Shown here: positions 9,328 to 18,279 of the stretch, in pieces | How the letters are laid out: every line of letters begins with the position of its first letter | How positions within the stretch are numbered: the first letter of the stretch is position 1 | Assembly: GCF_003148685.1 (NCBI RefSeq) | Contig: NZ_QGGR01000002.1 | Location: 124,001-188,000, forward strand | Source of the DNA: Actinoplanes xinjiangensis | GTDB taxonomy: Bacteria; Actinomycetota; Actinomycetes; Mycobacteriales; Micromonosporaceae | Direction: 5' to 3' | Length of the DNA: 64,000 nucleotides | Made by a program: the position numbers and the translations under genes | Notes under the pieces: generated by a model | Database searches by the model: none | What the model saw: the letters and a program-made list of their open reading frames with translations, nothing else | What the model was told of the DNA's origin: nothing

Positions 9328-10505
9328 CAGTGGATGATCAGGTTGTCGAGGTACGACTTGAGGTTGCGCCGGATCTCGGCGACCGAGTCACCGCCGAACT
9401 TCTCCGTCGCCGCCTCGGCCAGCACCAGGGCGACCATCGCCTCGGCGACGACCGCGCCGGCCGGGACCGCACAGACGTCGGACCGCTGGTTGATCGCGGT
9501 GGCCGGCTCGCCGGTGAGGATGTCGACGGTCTGGAGCGCCCGGTTCAGCGAGGAGATCGGCTTGAGCGCGGCACGCACCCGCAGCGGCTCACCGTTGGTG
9601 ATGCCACCTTCCAGGCCGCCGGCCCGGTCGGTCACCCGTTTCACGCCCTCGGGTGTCGGCACGATCTCGTCGTGGGCGACCGAACCGCGGGACCGGGCCT
9701 GGGTGAAACCGTCACCGATCTCGACACCCTTGACCGACTGGATCGACATCAGCGCGGTGGCCAGGCGGGCGTCGAGCTTGCGGTCCCACTGCACGTGCGA
9801 GCCGAGACCCGGCGGCACGTTGTAGGCCAGCACCTCGACGATGCCGCCGAGCGTGTCCGCGTCCTGCTTGGCGGCGTCGACCTCGGCCACCATGCGGGCG
9901 CTGGCCTCCGGGTCGAGGCAGCGCAACGGGTCCTCGTCGATGCGATCGAAGTCGTCGGGGGTCGGGATCACCCCCGGCTTCGCGGCGACCGAGCCCAGCT
10001 CGATGACGTGCGAGACGATGTCGATACCGAGGGCCTGCTTGATCAGCTGCTTGGCGACCACACCGACGGCGACACGGGCCGCGGTCTCCCGGGCGCTGGC
10101 GCGCTCCAGGATCGGGCGGGCGTCGGTGTGCCCATACTTCTGCATGCCGGCCAGGTCGGCGTGACCGGGACGCGGCCGGGTCAGCGCCGCGTTGCGCGAC
10201 TGCGACGCCAGCACCTCCGGGTCGACCGGGTCGGCCGCCATGACGGTCTCCCACTTGGGCCACTCGGTGTTACCGATCCGGATCGCCACCGGCGAGCCCT
10301 GGGTCACCCCGTGCCGGACACCGCCGATGATCTCGAGCTCGTCCTGCTCGAACTTCATCCGGGCGCCCCGGCCGTAGCCCAGGCGGCGACGCACCAGATC
10401 ACGGGTGATGTCCGCGCTCGTCACCTCGATACCGGCGGGAACACCCTCCAGCAGCGCGACGAGCGCCGGTCCGTGCGATTCACCTGCAGTCAGCCAGCGC
10501 AACAC
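9327..10505 (-). CDS. aroC: Chorismate synthase
   Basis: AroC converts EPSP to chorismate using reduced FMN. The 392-residue protein starts [14 protein letters not shown] after the initiator and contains the family signatures [27 protein letters not shown] and GSVAHDEI, with [13 protein letters not shown] near the C-terminus. GTG at 10505 matches the family N-terminus; the frame stays open upstream to 10556 but that extension is not family-like. It is followed by aroK with overlap. Confidence 0.96.
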   Translation of the reverse strand: MLRWLTAGESHGPALVALLEGVPAGIEVTSADITRDLVRRRLGYGRGARMKFEQDELEIIGGVRHGVTQGSPVAIRIGNTEWPKWETVMAADPVDPEVLASQSRNAALTRPRPGHADLAGMQKYGHTDARPILERASARETAARVAVGVVAKQLIKQALGIDIVSHVIELGSVAAKPGVIPTPDDFDRIDEDPLRCLDPEASARMVAEVDAAKQDADTLGGIVEVLAYNVPPGLGSHVQWDRKLDARLATALMSIQSVKGVEIGDGFTQARSRGSVAHDEIVPTPEGVKRVTDRAGGLEGGITNGEPLRVRAALKPISSLNRALQTVDILTGEPATAINQRSDVCAVPAGAVVAEAMVALVLAEAATEKFGGDSVAEIRRNLKSYLDNLIIH

Positions 10506-10583
10506 GGCAACAGTCTGGCACGGCGCCCGCACGCGGCGGCACGAGGCCGTCCGCATCCCGTCCTGCGGACACCCGGTCCGCTC

Positions 10584-11477
10584 TCACCCGCGGGTCGCGA
10601 CGGCCTCGCCGAGAGCCGTCCGCATCGCCTCCTGCGGAGCCTCCGCCACCCCGGTGAACTGCTCGAACTGGCTGAGCGCCTGTGCCAGCAGCAGGTCCAG
10701 CCCGGAGACCACGGGAACGTCGTGCCGCACCGCGGAGGCGGCCAGCGGCGTCGGCCACGGGTGGTAGAGGGCGTCGAAATACACACTGCCGGGTCGCCAG
10801 GTGACCCGCTCGGCCAGCTCGTCGGTGGCGCCCTTGGGGACGGTGGACAGGACCGCGTCGGCGTCGAAGGCGCCCTCCGCGTCGGCCCAGGCGACGCCGT
10901 CGAGGGTGAGCCCGAGAGCCACGGCCACCGGCTCCAGCTCCTCGCGCGCCCCGGGACGCCGGGTGACCACGGTGACCGCCTGAGCGCCCAGCTCCGCCGC
11001 GGCGGCGAGAGCGGCACGGGCGGTGCCGCCACCACCGAGCACGGTGATCCGCGGCGGCGCCTCCTTGACCGCGTGCCGGCCGCGGCTCAGGCCGAGCCCG
11101 GCCTCGCGCAGCACGTGCACCATGCCGGGGACGTCGGTGTTGTCGGCGTGCCAGGAACCGTCCGGCTGCCGGACCAGGGTGTTCGCCACGCCGGCCGCGA
11201 TGGCGACCGGCGACGCCGACGTGGCCAGCCGCAGCGCGGCCTCCTTGAGCGGCATGGTCAGCGACAGCCCGGCCCACTCCGGGCCCAGGCCGGCGATCAG
11301 ATCCGGCAGCTCGGACTCGGCGCATTCGATCGCCTCATACGTCCAGCCGGCCAGCCCGGCGGCGGCGAACCCGGCATTGTGGATCACCGGGGAGAGCGAG
11401 TGTGCGATCGGCTTACCGCACACGGCGGCCTTCCGGCCGCTGGACGGGGTCTCGTCTTGGCTCTGCACCCGGCCCAC
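10584..11477 (-). CDS. aroE: Shikimate dehydrogenase
   Basis: AroE reduces 3-dehydroshikimate to shikimate with NADPH. The 297-residue protein has the substrate motif KPIAHSLSPVIHNAGF, catalytic-region LTMPLKEAAL (the Lys of MPLK), the ADNTDVPG motif and a dinucleotide-binding VLGGGGTARAAL. GTG 11477 is the annotated start; a second GTG at 11468 is possible. It lies 22 bases after mltG in the same direction. Confidence 0.94.
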   Translation of the reverse strand: MGRVQSQDETPSSGRKAAVCGKPIAHSLSPVIHNAGFAAAGLAGWTYEAIECAESELPDLIAGLGPEWAGLSLTMPLKEAALRLATSASPVAIAAGVANTLVRQPDGSWHADNTDVPGMVHVLREAGLGLSRGRHAVKEAPPRITVLGGGGTARAALAAAAELGAQAVTVVTRRPGAREELEPVAVALGLTLDGVAWADAEGAFDADAVLSTVPKGATDELAERVTWRPGSVYFDALYHPWPTPLAASAVRHDVPVVSGLDLLLAQALSQFEQFTGVAEAPQEAMRTALGEAVATRG

Positions 11478-11499
11478 TTTACGGGGCCGGGGAACCCGC

Positions 11500-12681
11500 T
11501 CATTTACCGCAGAGGTCGATGCCGTTGGCGCAGGCCTTCTGCACGTTCTTCTGGTGCTCGGCGTCGGTCACCGCGAACGCGGAGCGGCCACTCTTGTCGA
11601 CCGCCACGAAGAACAGCCACGGCCCGGTCGTCGGCTTCATGGACCCGATCAGCGCCGCCTTGCCGGGGCTGTTGATCGGCCCGAGCGGCAGACCCTTCAC
11701 GATCTCCGTGTTGTACGGGTTCTTCGGGTCCTCCATCTCCTTGGTGAGGAGTTCACCCGAGTGCTTGGGGTCCTTGCCGTTGAGCTGGAGCCAATAGTTC
11801 GTGGTGACGTCGAACTGCAGGGGCATGTCCTTGACGTACGCCCGGTTGTAGGCGACCCGGGCCACCTTCGGCAGGTCCGCGGTGATACCGGCCTCGGCCT
11901 GGGCCAGCGACGCCACGATCAGCCCCTCGTACGGCGACACCTTGCGGTTCTTCTGTACGTCGTCGGCGAAGCCCATGTCACCGGTGACGGTGAGGAAGTG
12001 CTCCACCATGGTGCGCAGCGCCTGCTCGGCGGTCACCTTCGGGTCGAACTCGTAGGTGTCGGGGAAGAGGAAGCCCTCGGCGCTCCTGGCCGACTGCTTG
12101 CCGTCACTCCGGTTGAACCACCAGTCCGGCACGCCGAGCGCCACCGGGTCCTTCGCCGCCTCCTCGAAGTCCTTCACCGGGATGCCGGTGCCCTTGGAGA
12201 GCAGCTCGTACGTCTGCTTCGCGGTCTTGCCCTCGGGGATCGTCACACCCTTGCTGAGCCGCGTGTTCGGGTCGAGGAGCTGTGCGAGGGCCTGCTTGGC
12301 GGCCATCTGGCGGCGCAGCACGTAGGTGCCGGCCTGGATGTTCTCACTCTTCGGCTCGGCCTCGGCGGCCTGGATGAACGCCTTCGTACTCTTCACCACG
12401 TCGGCCTCGACCAGCTCGTTGCCGATCTCGGTGAGCGACTGGTTCTTCCTGATCGTGACCTCGACCGGAGTGGAACCGGAGCCCTCGTAGTCGGCGGCGA
12501 CGAAGAAGCTGGCGACCTTCGTGTAACCGAAGTAGACACCACCACCCAGGACCGCGAACAACAACAGGGTCATGACCAGCGCGACGGCCGACCGGCCCCG
12601 CCCTTTCCCGGCCCGGTTGCCACGCCGGGAACCACCCGACTCGGCGTCCTCTTCGAACGCCACATCCAGTTCGTCGATCAT
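11500..12681 (-). CDS. mltG: Endolytic transglycosylase MltG-like protein, copy A
   Basis: MltG cleaves nascent peptidoglycan at the membrane and limits glycan length. The 393-residue protein has a cytoplasmic basic N-terminus, one membrane segment (about residues 32-56), a LysM-like region and the YceG domain with TIPEG, EGFLFPDTYEF, and the catalytic-Glu segment ASLAQAEAG, then LPLGPINSPG. It is a tandem paralogue of the gene at 12847-14028, of exactly equal length but clearly diverged. The segment before its start is a 25-base remnant of the ruvX end, showing how it arose. Confidence 0.92.
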   Translation of the reverse strand: MIDELDVAFEEDAESGGSRRGNRAGKGRGRSAVALVMTLLLFAVLGGGVYFGYTKVASFFVAADYEGSGSTPVEVTIRKNQSLTEIGNELVEADVVKSTKAFIQAAEAEPKSENIQAGTYVLRRQMAAKQALAQLLDPNTRLSKGVTIPEGKTAKQTYELLSKGTGIPVKDFEEAAKDPVALGVPDWWFNRSDGKQSARSAEGFLFPDTYEFDPKVTAEQALRTMVEHFLTVTGDMGFADDVQKNRKVSPYEGLIVASLAQAEAGITADLPKVARVAYNRAYVKDMPLQFDVTTNYWLQLNGKDPKHSGELLTKEMEDPKNPYNTEIVKGLPLGPINSPGKAALIGSMKPTTGPWLFFVAVDKSGRSAFAVTDAEHQKNVQKACANGIDLCGK

Positions 12682-12685
12682 CTCC

Positions 12686-12710
12686 GTCTGCCTCCGCTGC
12701 CCGTCCGGCC
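12686..12710 (-). repeat. Remnant of the ruvX 3' end before mltG copy A
   Basis: These 25 bases match 14034-14058, the last codons of ruvX, at 23 positions (15 contiguous). They stand at the same distance from mltG copy A as the true ruvX end does from copy B, marking the edge of the tandem duplication. The sequence also supplies the GGAGG ribosome site of copy A. The rest of the 165-base gap to copy B shows nothing recognisable. Confidence 0.75.
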
Positions 12711-12846
12711 GACTCCCGTCAGAACACGACCAGCACTGACGCGCACCATACCCACATCGATGCCTTCGCGCCCACCCCTGCGTTCCTGCCTAACGCGTGG
12801 TGGCCGACCGGAGCAACCCCGGCCGACCAGAGCACCCGTCAGAGGG

Positions 12847-14028
12847 TCAGCAGATCGGGATACCGTTCCTGCATGCCACCTGGATGTTGGCGTTGTGCTC
12901 GTCGAAAGTCTTGCCGTACGCCATGGTGCCCTTAGCGTCGACCGTCACGAAGAAGAAGTACGGACTCTTCGGCGCGTCGATCGCACCCTTCAGAGCGATT
13001 TCACCCGGGTTGCTGATCGGCCCGATCGACATACCGGGCGCGTTGTACCGGTACGGGTTCTCCGCACCGTGCAACTCGTCGATCGTCAGCTTCTCGGAGG
13101 ACTTACCCTCCTTGCCGTTCAGCCGGAGCCAGTAGTTGACCGTGCTGTCCAGCTGGAGGCAGCCGCACGGGAAGTCACCGGAGTACGCCCGGTTGTACAG
13201 CACCCGGGCCACCGGGCCCATGTCCTCCGGGAGCAGCGCCTCCACCTGGGTGATCGAGGCGGCCACCAGGGCCTCGTACGGCGAGATCTGAAGTTTCGCG
13301 GCCTTGTTGGCGAAGTCCAGCTTCGTCATCTCGGCGTTGAAGTTCTTGACGAGCATCTTGAGGATCTGGTCGGCCGTGGCGTTCTTCGGCAGCTCGTAGG
13401 TCGCCGGGTAGAGGAAGCCCTCGATGTTGGACTTGTCCACCTTCTTGCCGTCGGTCCGCTTGAGCCAGGCCGCCGGGACGCCCAGCTTGGAGATGTCGGA
13501 CGCGGCCTTCTCGAAGTCCTCGTACTTGAGGCCGCTGGCCTTCGCGAGCGCGTCGAAGACCTGCATCTTCGTCCACCCCTCGGGGATGGTGACGGCACCC
13601 TCGACGTACTTGTTCTTCAGATCCAGCAGGGCGGTCACCGCGTCGGCGGCCTTCATCTCCTTGCGGAGCCGGTACTGCCCGACCTGGATGTCGGTGCTGT
13701 CCGGGTTCTCGTTCGCCGCGTTGACGAACGCCCGCGCACTCTTGACCACACCCTTGTCGTAGAGGGTTTCGGCGATCGCGGAGGCGGAATCGTTCTTCTT
13801 CACCTCGACGATCACCTCACCGGTGCCGGGGCCGTCGAAGTCGGCCGCCAGGAAACGGCCGGCGAAGCGGTCGTAGCCATACCACGCGCCGCCACCGAGG
13901 ACGCCGAACAGCAGCAGGATCATGACGAACGCGACGACGGAGCGGCCCTTCCCCTCCTTACGGCGGTGACGCCACCGCCCGGGATCCGGGTTGCTCTCGA
14001 ACCTGAGTTCCATCTCGTCGTTGCTCAA
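12847..14028 (-). CDS. mltG: Endolytic transglycosylase MltG-like protein, copy B (canonical position)
   Basis: This second MltG paralogue is in the conserved position directly after ruvX. The 393 residues include a basic cytoplasmic N-terminus, one membrane helix (about residues 30-52) and a YceG domain with TIPEG, EGFLYPATYEL, the catalytic segment ASITQVEAL and MSIGPISNPG. The start is TTG at 14028, with GGAGG ten bases upstream inside the ruvX tail, an unusual start that may lower expression. Cys residues in FPCGCLQL are absent from copy A, where the segment reads MPLQFD. Confidence 0.92.
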   Translation of the reverse strand: MSNDEMELRFESNPDPGRWRHRRKEGKGRSVVAFVMILLLFGVLGGGAWYGYDRFAGRFLAADFDGPGTGEVIVEVKKNDSASAIAETLYDKGVVKSARAFVNAANENPDSTDIQVGQYRLRKEMKAADAVTALLDLKNKYVEGAVTIPEGWTKMQVFDALAKASGLKYEDFEKAASDISKLGVPAAWLKRTDGKKVDKSNIEGFLYPATYELPKNATADQILKMLVKNFNAEMTKLDFANKAAKLQISPYEALVAASITQVEALLPEDMGPVARVLYNRAYSGDFPCGCLQLDSTVNYWLRLNGKEGKSSEKLTIDELHGAENPYRYNAPGMSIGPISNPGEIALKGAIDAPKSPYFFFVTVDAKGTMAYGKTFDEHNANIQVACRNGIPIC

Positions 14029-14029
14029 A

Positions 14030-14485
14030 TTAAGTCTGCCTCCGCTGCGCGTCCAGCCAGCCCTGCAGGATCTCCACAGCCGCCGCCTGGTCCACCACCG
14101 CCCGCTGCTTCTTACCCCTCACACCGCGCTCCGCCAGACGCCGGGTGGCCACGACCGTGGACATCCGCTCGTCGGTCATCAGCACCGGCACCGGCGCGAG
14201 CACCGCACCGAGCCGTTCCGCGTACGCGCGGACGTGGCCGGCCGCCACACCCTCGCGCCCGTTGAGCGCGACCGGGAGCCCGACGACCACTTCGGTCGCC
14301 TCGTGCTCGGCCACCAGCCGGGCCAGCTCCACCATGTCCTTCGGAGTGCCGTCGTCACCGGTCTCCCGGTCCCGTGACACGGTGACCACCGGGCTGGCCA
14401 GGATCCCGTCCGGATCGCACTTGGCGACACCGACACGCACCTGACCCACGTCCACACCCAGGCGGACGCCCCGAGTGAAGCGCAT
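14030..14485 (-). CDS. ruvX: RuvX/YqgF family Holliday junction resolvase-like protein
   Basis: This is an RNase H-fold nuclease of the YqgF family, implicated in rRNA 5' processing or Holliday junction resolution. The 151-residue protein starts MRFTRGVRLGVDVGQVRVGV with the first catalytic Asp in GVDVG, then VVVGLPVALNG, DERMSTV and DQAAAVEILQGWLD. ATG 14485 was chosen because GGGAG stands seven bases upstream and the family N-terminus aligns. The alaS-ruvX-mltG-aroE order is conserved in actinobacteria. The 220 bases upstream, to the alaS terminator, hold no recognisable gene. Confidence 0.94.
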   Translation of the reverse strand: MRFTRGVRLGVDVGQVRVGVAKCDPDGILASPVVTVSRDRETGDDGTPKDMVELARLVAEHEATEVVVGLPVALNGREGVAAGHVRAYAERLGAVLAPVPVLMTDERMSTVVATRRLAERGVRGKKQRAVVDQAAAVEILQGWLDAQRRQT

Positions 14486-14705
14486 GATCACGCTCCCACC
14501 CTGCTCAGCAGCAACCCGCATCTCCCGTCCCCGATTACGCACTGACGCGAAGATCAGCGATCGACCTCTTCGATGATCGTCACCGATCGCGACCAAGAGC
14601 TTAGCCCCCTCGCTGGCCGCAGCGCCGCCGCCCGGGGCAAGGCCTAATGAACCGCTAAGAAACGGAGTACCCAAACGACAGAGGCAATCACCGTGCGTGA
14701 CGAGA

Positions 14706-14736
14706 AGAGCGCCCCGGAGGGTCTCCGGGGCGCTCT
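14706..14736 (-). terminator. Terminator after alaS
   Basis: AGAGCGCCCCGGAG (14706-14719) and CTCCGGGGCGCTCT (14723-14736) form a perfect 14-bp stem with a three-base loop, 14 bases after the alaS stop. Confidence 0.85.
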
Positions 14737-14749
14737 CATCAGATGGGAA

Positions 14750-17431
14750 TCAGCTCCGGTCGGCGACCGCCTGCTCGATCGCCGCGAGCAGGCGCGGCGC
14801 CTGGTCCGCCGGGACGCCGCCACCCTGCGCCAGGTCGGCGTTACCGCCGCCACGGCCGGACAGCGCCGCCCGCACCAGGTCCTGCGCCGAGATGCCGAGG
14901 CCCTTCGCCGCGCCGTTGATCGCGACGATCAGCGACGCCTTGCCGTTGGACCGGGCGGTCACCGCGACCACCGCCGGGCGCGCCGCGTCGACCTTGCCGC
15001 GGATCTCCTGCGCCAGCGTCCGCACGTCGTTGCCGGCCGCGCCCTCCGGCGCCTCAGTGCCGACGTACGCCACACCGCGCACGTCCTTCGCCTGGCCGGC
15101 CAGCGCGGCCGCCCCGCCGAGGACCATCTGCGCCCGCAGCTTCTCCAGCTCCTTCTCCGCGTCGCGCAGCGCCGTCACGGTCTGCTCGACCCGGTCGGCG
15201 ACCTGGTCGCCGGGCACCCGGAACAGATCGGCCAGGCGGGACACCAGCAGGTGCTCCTTCGCCAGGAAGCTGAACGCGTCCAGGCCGACGAGCGCCTCGA
15301 CGCGGCGTACCCCGGAGCCGATCGACGACTCGTTGAGGATCTTCACCAGGCCCAGCTGACCGGACCGCGCCACGTGGGTGCCACCGCACAGCTCGCGGGC
15401 GTAGTCACCGACCTCGACCACGCGGACCTCGTCGCCGTACTTCTCGCCGAAGAGCGCCATCGCGCCGAGCCGCCGCGCCTCCTCCTGCGAGGTGACGAAC
15501 GCGTTCACCTCGAGGTCGCGCAGCAGCACCTCGTTGATCTGCTGCTCGACGTCGAACAGCACCGACGGGTTGACCGCCCCCGGAGTGTGGAAGTCGAACC
15601 GCAGCCGGCCCGGCGCGTTCAGCGAACCCGCCTGGGTCGCCGACTCGCCGAGGAAGTTACGCATCGTCTGGTGCACCAGGTGCGTCGCGGTGTGCGAACG
15701 GGAGATCGCCTTACGACGGTTCACATCGATCTCGGCGAGACCGGTCTCCCCGGCGCGCACCTCACCGCGGACCACCCGCGCCTTGTGCACGATCAGGCCC
15801 GGCAGCGGCTGCTGCACATCGATGATCTCCAGCCGGCCGCCGCCGACGTTGATCACACCGGTGTCGGCCTGCTGGCCACCGCCCTCCGCGTAGAACGGGG
15901 TGGTGTCCAGCACCAGCTCGACGAAGTCGCCCTCGCCGGCCACCTCGATGCGTCCCTTCTCGCCGATCAGCGCCCGGACCCGCGACTCCCGGGTGATCTC
16001 CTGGTAGCCGGTGAACTCGACCGCGCCGCCCGCGTCCAGCGCCGAACGGTACGCGGAGAGGTCCGCGTGGCCGGTCTTACGCGCCGCCGCGTCCGCCTTC
16101 GCCCGGTTCCGCTGGTCGGCCATCAGACGGCGGAAACCGTCCTGGTCGACCTGAAGGCCCTGCTCCTGCGCGATCTCCAGGGTCAGGTCGATCGGGAAGC
16201 CGTACGTGTCGTGCAGCTGGAACGCCTTGTCACCGGAGAGCTGGCGACCGCCCTCCTTCTTGGTGTCGGTGATCGCCAGGTCCAGGATCGTGGTGCCCGA
16301 GCGCAGCGTGGAGAGGAACTGGTCCTCCTCCGCGTACGCGTACGTGGAGATCCGCTCGAAGTCGGTCGCCAGCTCCGGGTACGACGGGGACATGCAGTCA
16401 CGCGCGATCGGCAGCAGGATCGGCAACGCCCGCTCCTGCCAGCCGAGCAGCCGGATCGCCCGGATCGCCCGGCGCATGATCCGGCGCAGCACGTAGCCGC
16501 GGCCCTCGTTCGTCGGGGTGACACCGTCACCGATCAACATCAGCGCGGTACGGACGTGGTCCGCGATCACCCGCAGGCGCACGTCGTCCGGGTGGCTCTC
16601 CGACGCCGCGTGGCCGGAGCGCTTGCCGTAATCCTTACCGGTCATCTCCGCGGCCTTCGCCAGGATCGGCCGGACCTCGTCGATCTCGTACAGGTTGTCG
16701 ACACCCTGGAGGATCGACGCGATGCGCTCCAGGCCCATGCCGGTGTCGATGTTCTGCTTCGGCAGGTCACCGACGATCGTGAAGTCCTCCTTCGACTTCA
16801 CGTCGGTGATCTCGTGCTGCATGAAGACCAGGTTCCAGAACTCCAGGTACCGGTCCTCGTCGACCTCCGGGCCACCCTCGGCGCCGTAGGCCGGGCCACG
16901 GTCGTAGTAGAGCTCCGAACACGGGCCCGCCGGTCCGGGGATGCCCATCGACCAGAAGTTGTCCTTCTTGCCGCGGCGCACGATCCGCTCGGCGGGCATG
17001 CCGGTCTGCTTCCAGATCTCGATCGCCTCGTCGTCGTCGAGATAGACGGTCGCCCAGATCTTCTCCGGGTCCAGACCGAAACCGCCCTGCTCGACCGGCT
17101 TCGTGGACAGCTCCCACGCCAGCGGGATCGCGCCCGCCTTGAAGTAGTCGCCGAACGAGAAGTTGCCGTTCATCTGGAAGAACGTCCCGTGCCGGCTGGT
17201 CTTGCCGACCTCGTCGATGTCCGGGGTCCGGATGCACTTCTGCACACTCGCCGCACGCGAGTACGACGGCGTCTGCTGCCCCAGGAAGAACGGGACGAAC
17301 TGCACCATACCGGCGTTGATGAACAGCAGGTTCGGGTCGTCGATGGCAGGCAGCGGGGCACTCGGGACCACCGTGTGCCCGTTCGCCTCGAAATGCGCCA
17401 GGAAGCGCCGCTTGACCTCTGCCGTCTTCAT
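14750..17431 (-). CDS. alaS: Alanyl-tRNA synthetase
   Basis: AlaRS charges tRNA-Ala and edits mischarged Ser and Gly. The 893-residue protein has the class II catalytic core (residues 1-about 240, with [18 protein letters not shown] and [18 protein letters not shown]), the tRNA-recognition region, the editing domain with zinc ligands [11 protein letters not shown] and [10 protein letters not shown], and the C-terminal oligomerisation/DHHA1 domain with [11 protein letters not shown]. Its ATG overlaps the stop of the small gene upstream (ATGA). Confidence 0.97.
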   Translation of the reverse strand: MKTAEVKRRFLAHFEANGHTVVPSAPLPAIDDPNLLFINAGMVQFVPFFLGQQTPSYSRAASVQKCIRTPDIDEVGKTSRHGTFFQMNGNFSFGDYFKAGAIPLAWELSTKPVEQGGFGLDPEKIWATVYLDDDEAIEIWKQTGMPAERIVRRGKKDNFWSMGIPGPAGPCSELYYDRGPAYGAEGGPEVDEDRYLEFWNLVFMQHEITDVKSKEDFTIVGDLPKQNIDTGMGLERIASILQGVDNLYEIDEVRPILAKAAEMTGKDYGKRSGHAASESHPDDVRLRVIADHVRTALMLIGDGVTPTNEGRGYVLRRIMRRAIRAIRLLGWQERALPILLPIARDCMSPSYPELATDFERISTYAYAEEDQFLSTLRSGTTILDLAITDTKKEGGRQLSGDKAFQLHDTYGFPIDLTLEIAQEQGLQVDQDGFRRLMADQRNRAKADAAARKTGHADLSAYRSALDAGGAVEFTGYQEITRESRVRALIGEKGRIEVAGEGDFVELVLDTTPFYAEGGGQQADTGVINVGGGRLEIIDVQQPLPGLIVHKARVVRGEVRAGETGLAEIDVNRRKAISRSHTATHLVHQTMRNFLGESATQAGSLNAPGRLRFDFHTPGAVNPSVLFDVEQQINEVLLRDLEVNAFVTSQEEARRLGAMALFGEKYGDEVRVVEVGDYARELCGGTHVARSGQLGLVKILNESSIGSGVRRVEALVGLDAFSFLAKEHLLVSRLADLFRVPGDQVADRVEQTVTALRDAEKELEKLRAQMVLGGAAALAGQAKDVRGVAYVGTEAPEGAAGNDVRTLAQEIRGKVDAARPAVVAVTARSNGKASLIVAINGAAKGLGISAQDLVRAALSGRGGGNADLAQGGGVPADQAPRLLAAIEQAVADRS

Positions 17432-17718
17432 CGATTTCCCTCCTGCGAACCGGGCTGCGCGTCGTCACGCAACTCGGCGAACTTGTCCTCGTACAGCTCA
17501 CCCGCGGCGAACGCCTCGTGGATCTGCTGCTCCCGCTCGGCCATGCCTTCGCGGACGTCCTCCACGAAGCTACGCAGCGACTCGACGAGGCCGCCAGCGG
17601 ATTCCGACAGGGACGTGGCGATGCCCGTCGGGGTGAACTCATTGGCCTTCTGGTTCAGCTTGCGGACGACGAGGGCGCCGACGGCCAAGCCGACGCCGAG
17701 CCACAGCAGGCGCTTCAT
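17428..17718 (-). CDS. Small membrane-anchored protein (DUF6167-like)
   Basis: The 96-residue protein has an N-terminal membrane helix ([20 protein letters not shown]) followed by an amphipathic, probably coiled, acidic region ([20 protein letters not shown]). Similar small proteins sit directly upstream of alaS in actinobacteria; their role is unknown. The stop codon overlaps the alaS start (ATGA), so it is co-translated with alaS. The family name is from recollection of such proteins and was not searched. Confidence 0.8.
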   Translation of the reverse strand: MKRLLWLGVGLAVGALVVRKLNQKANEFTPTGIATSLSESAGGLVESLRSFVEDVREGMAEREQQIHEAFAAGELYEDKFAELRDDAQPGSQEGNR

Positions 17719-17750
17719 GACGACAGTGATACCTCTCTAGCGGAACAGGC

Positions 17751-18200
17751 TCAGCGGGCGGCCTTGCGGCGCTGCTTGATCGCGGCGCGAACCTCGCGCT
17801 CATCCTCGGCGGACCGGCGCGCGGCCGCGGCCTTGCGCAGCCCATACCCGAACGACGCGACCTTGACCAGCGGGTTCGCCGCGGCCGCGGACACGACGGT
17901 GACCAGGTTCGCGACGTTCGCGGACACGTTCTGCGCGTGCTCGGTCATCGTGTCGACCTTGGCGAGCTGCACGTTCACGCCGTCCAAAGAGACCTGAACC
18001 TGGCCGAGCGCGACGTTGACGTTCTCCACCGTGGTGTTCACGTTCGACAGCAGCGGACCCGTCCGGTCCACGGTGTCGTTGATCGCATTGGTGGTGGCGT
18101 CGATCGTGCGCCCCAGCTTGAGGATCGGCACGGCCAGCACGAGGACGAGCATGAGGAAGGCGCCCGCCGCGATCAGACCTGCGATTTCTCCGGCATCCAT
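17751..18200 (-). CDS. DUF948-type membrane protein
   Basis: The 149-residue protein starts MDAGEIAGLIAAGAFLM, with one N-terminal membrane helix (about residues 5-27) followed by a long alpha-helical heptad-like region rich in Asn, Val and Thr (NVNTTVENVNVALGQVQV) and a basic C-terminus. This is the DUF948 pattern, related to methyl-accepting-type coiled coils. ATG 18200 has AGGAG ten bases upstream; the frame is open to 18248 but that part is not family-like. It lies between the giant membrane protein and the alaS-linked small gene. Confidence 0.85.
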   Translation of the reverse strand: MDAGEIAGLIAAGAFLMLVLVLAVPILKLGRTIDATTNAINDTVDRTGPLLSNVNTTVENVNVALGQVQVSLDGVNVQLAKVDTMTEHAQNVSANVANLVTVVSAAAANPLVKVASFGYGLRKAAAARRSAEDEREVRAAIKQRRKAAR

Positions 18201-18279
18201 GTGGCGCTTTCTCCTATTCGGGTGGTCACGGTTCGGCGGGTCGACCACCAGACCCTACCGTCCGTGACCACCACACGCG

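Noticed and set aside
11023..14265. A 1080-codon plus-strand frame opposite mltG copies and aroE
   Set aside because: It spans several certain genes and their gaps on the other strand; composition is that of an antisense shadow.
14693..17740. A 1015-codon open frame on the plus strand opposite alaS
   Set aside because: It is the mirror of the alaS codon pattern in GC-rich DNA, has no recognisable domain, and alaS is certain.
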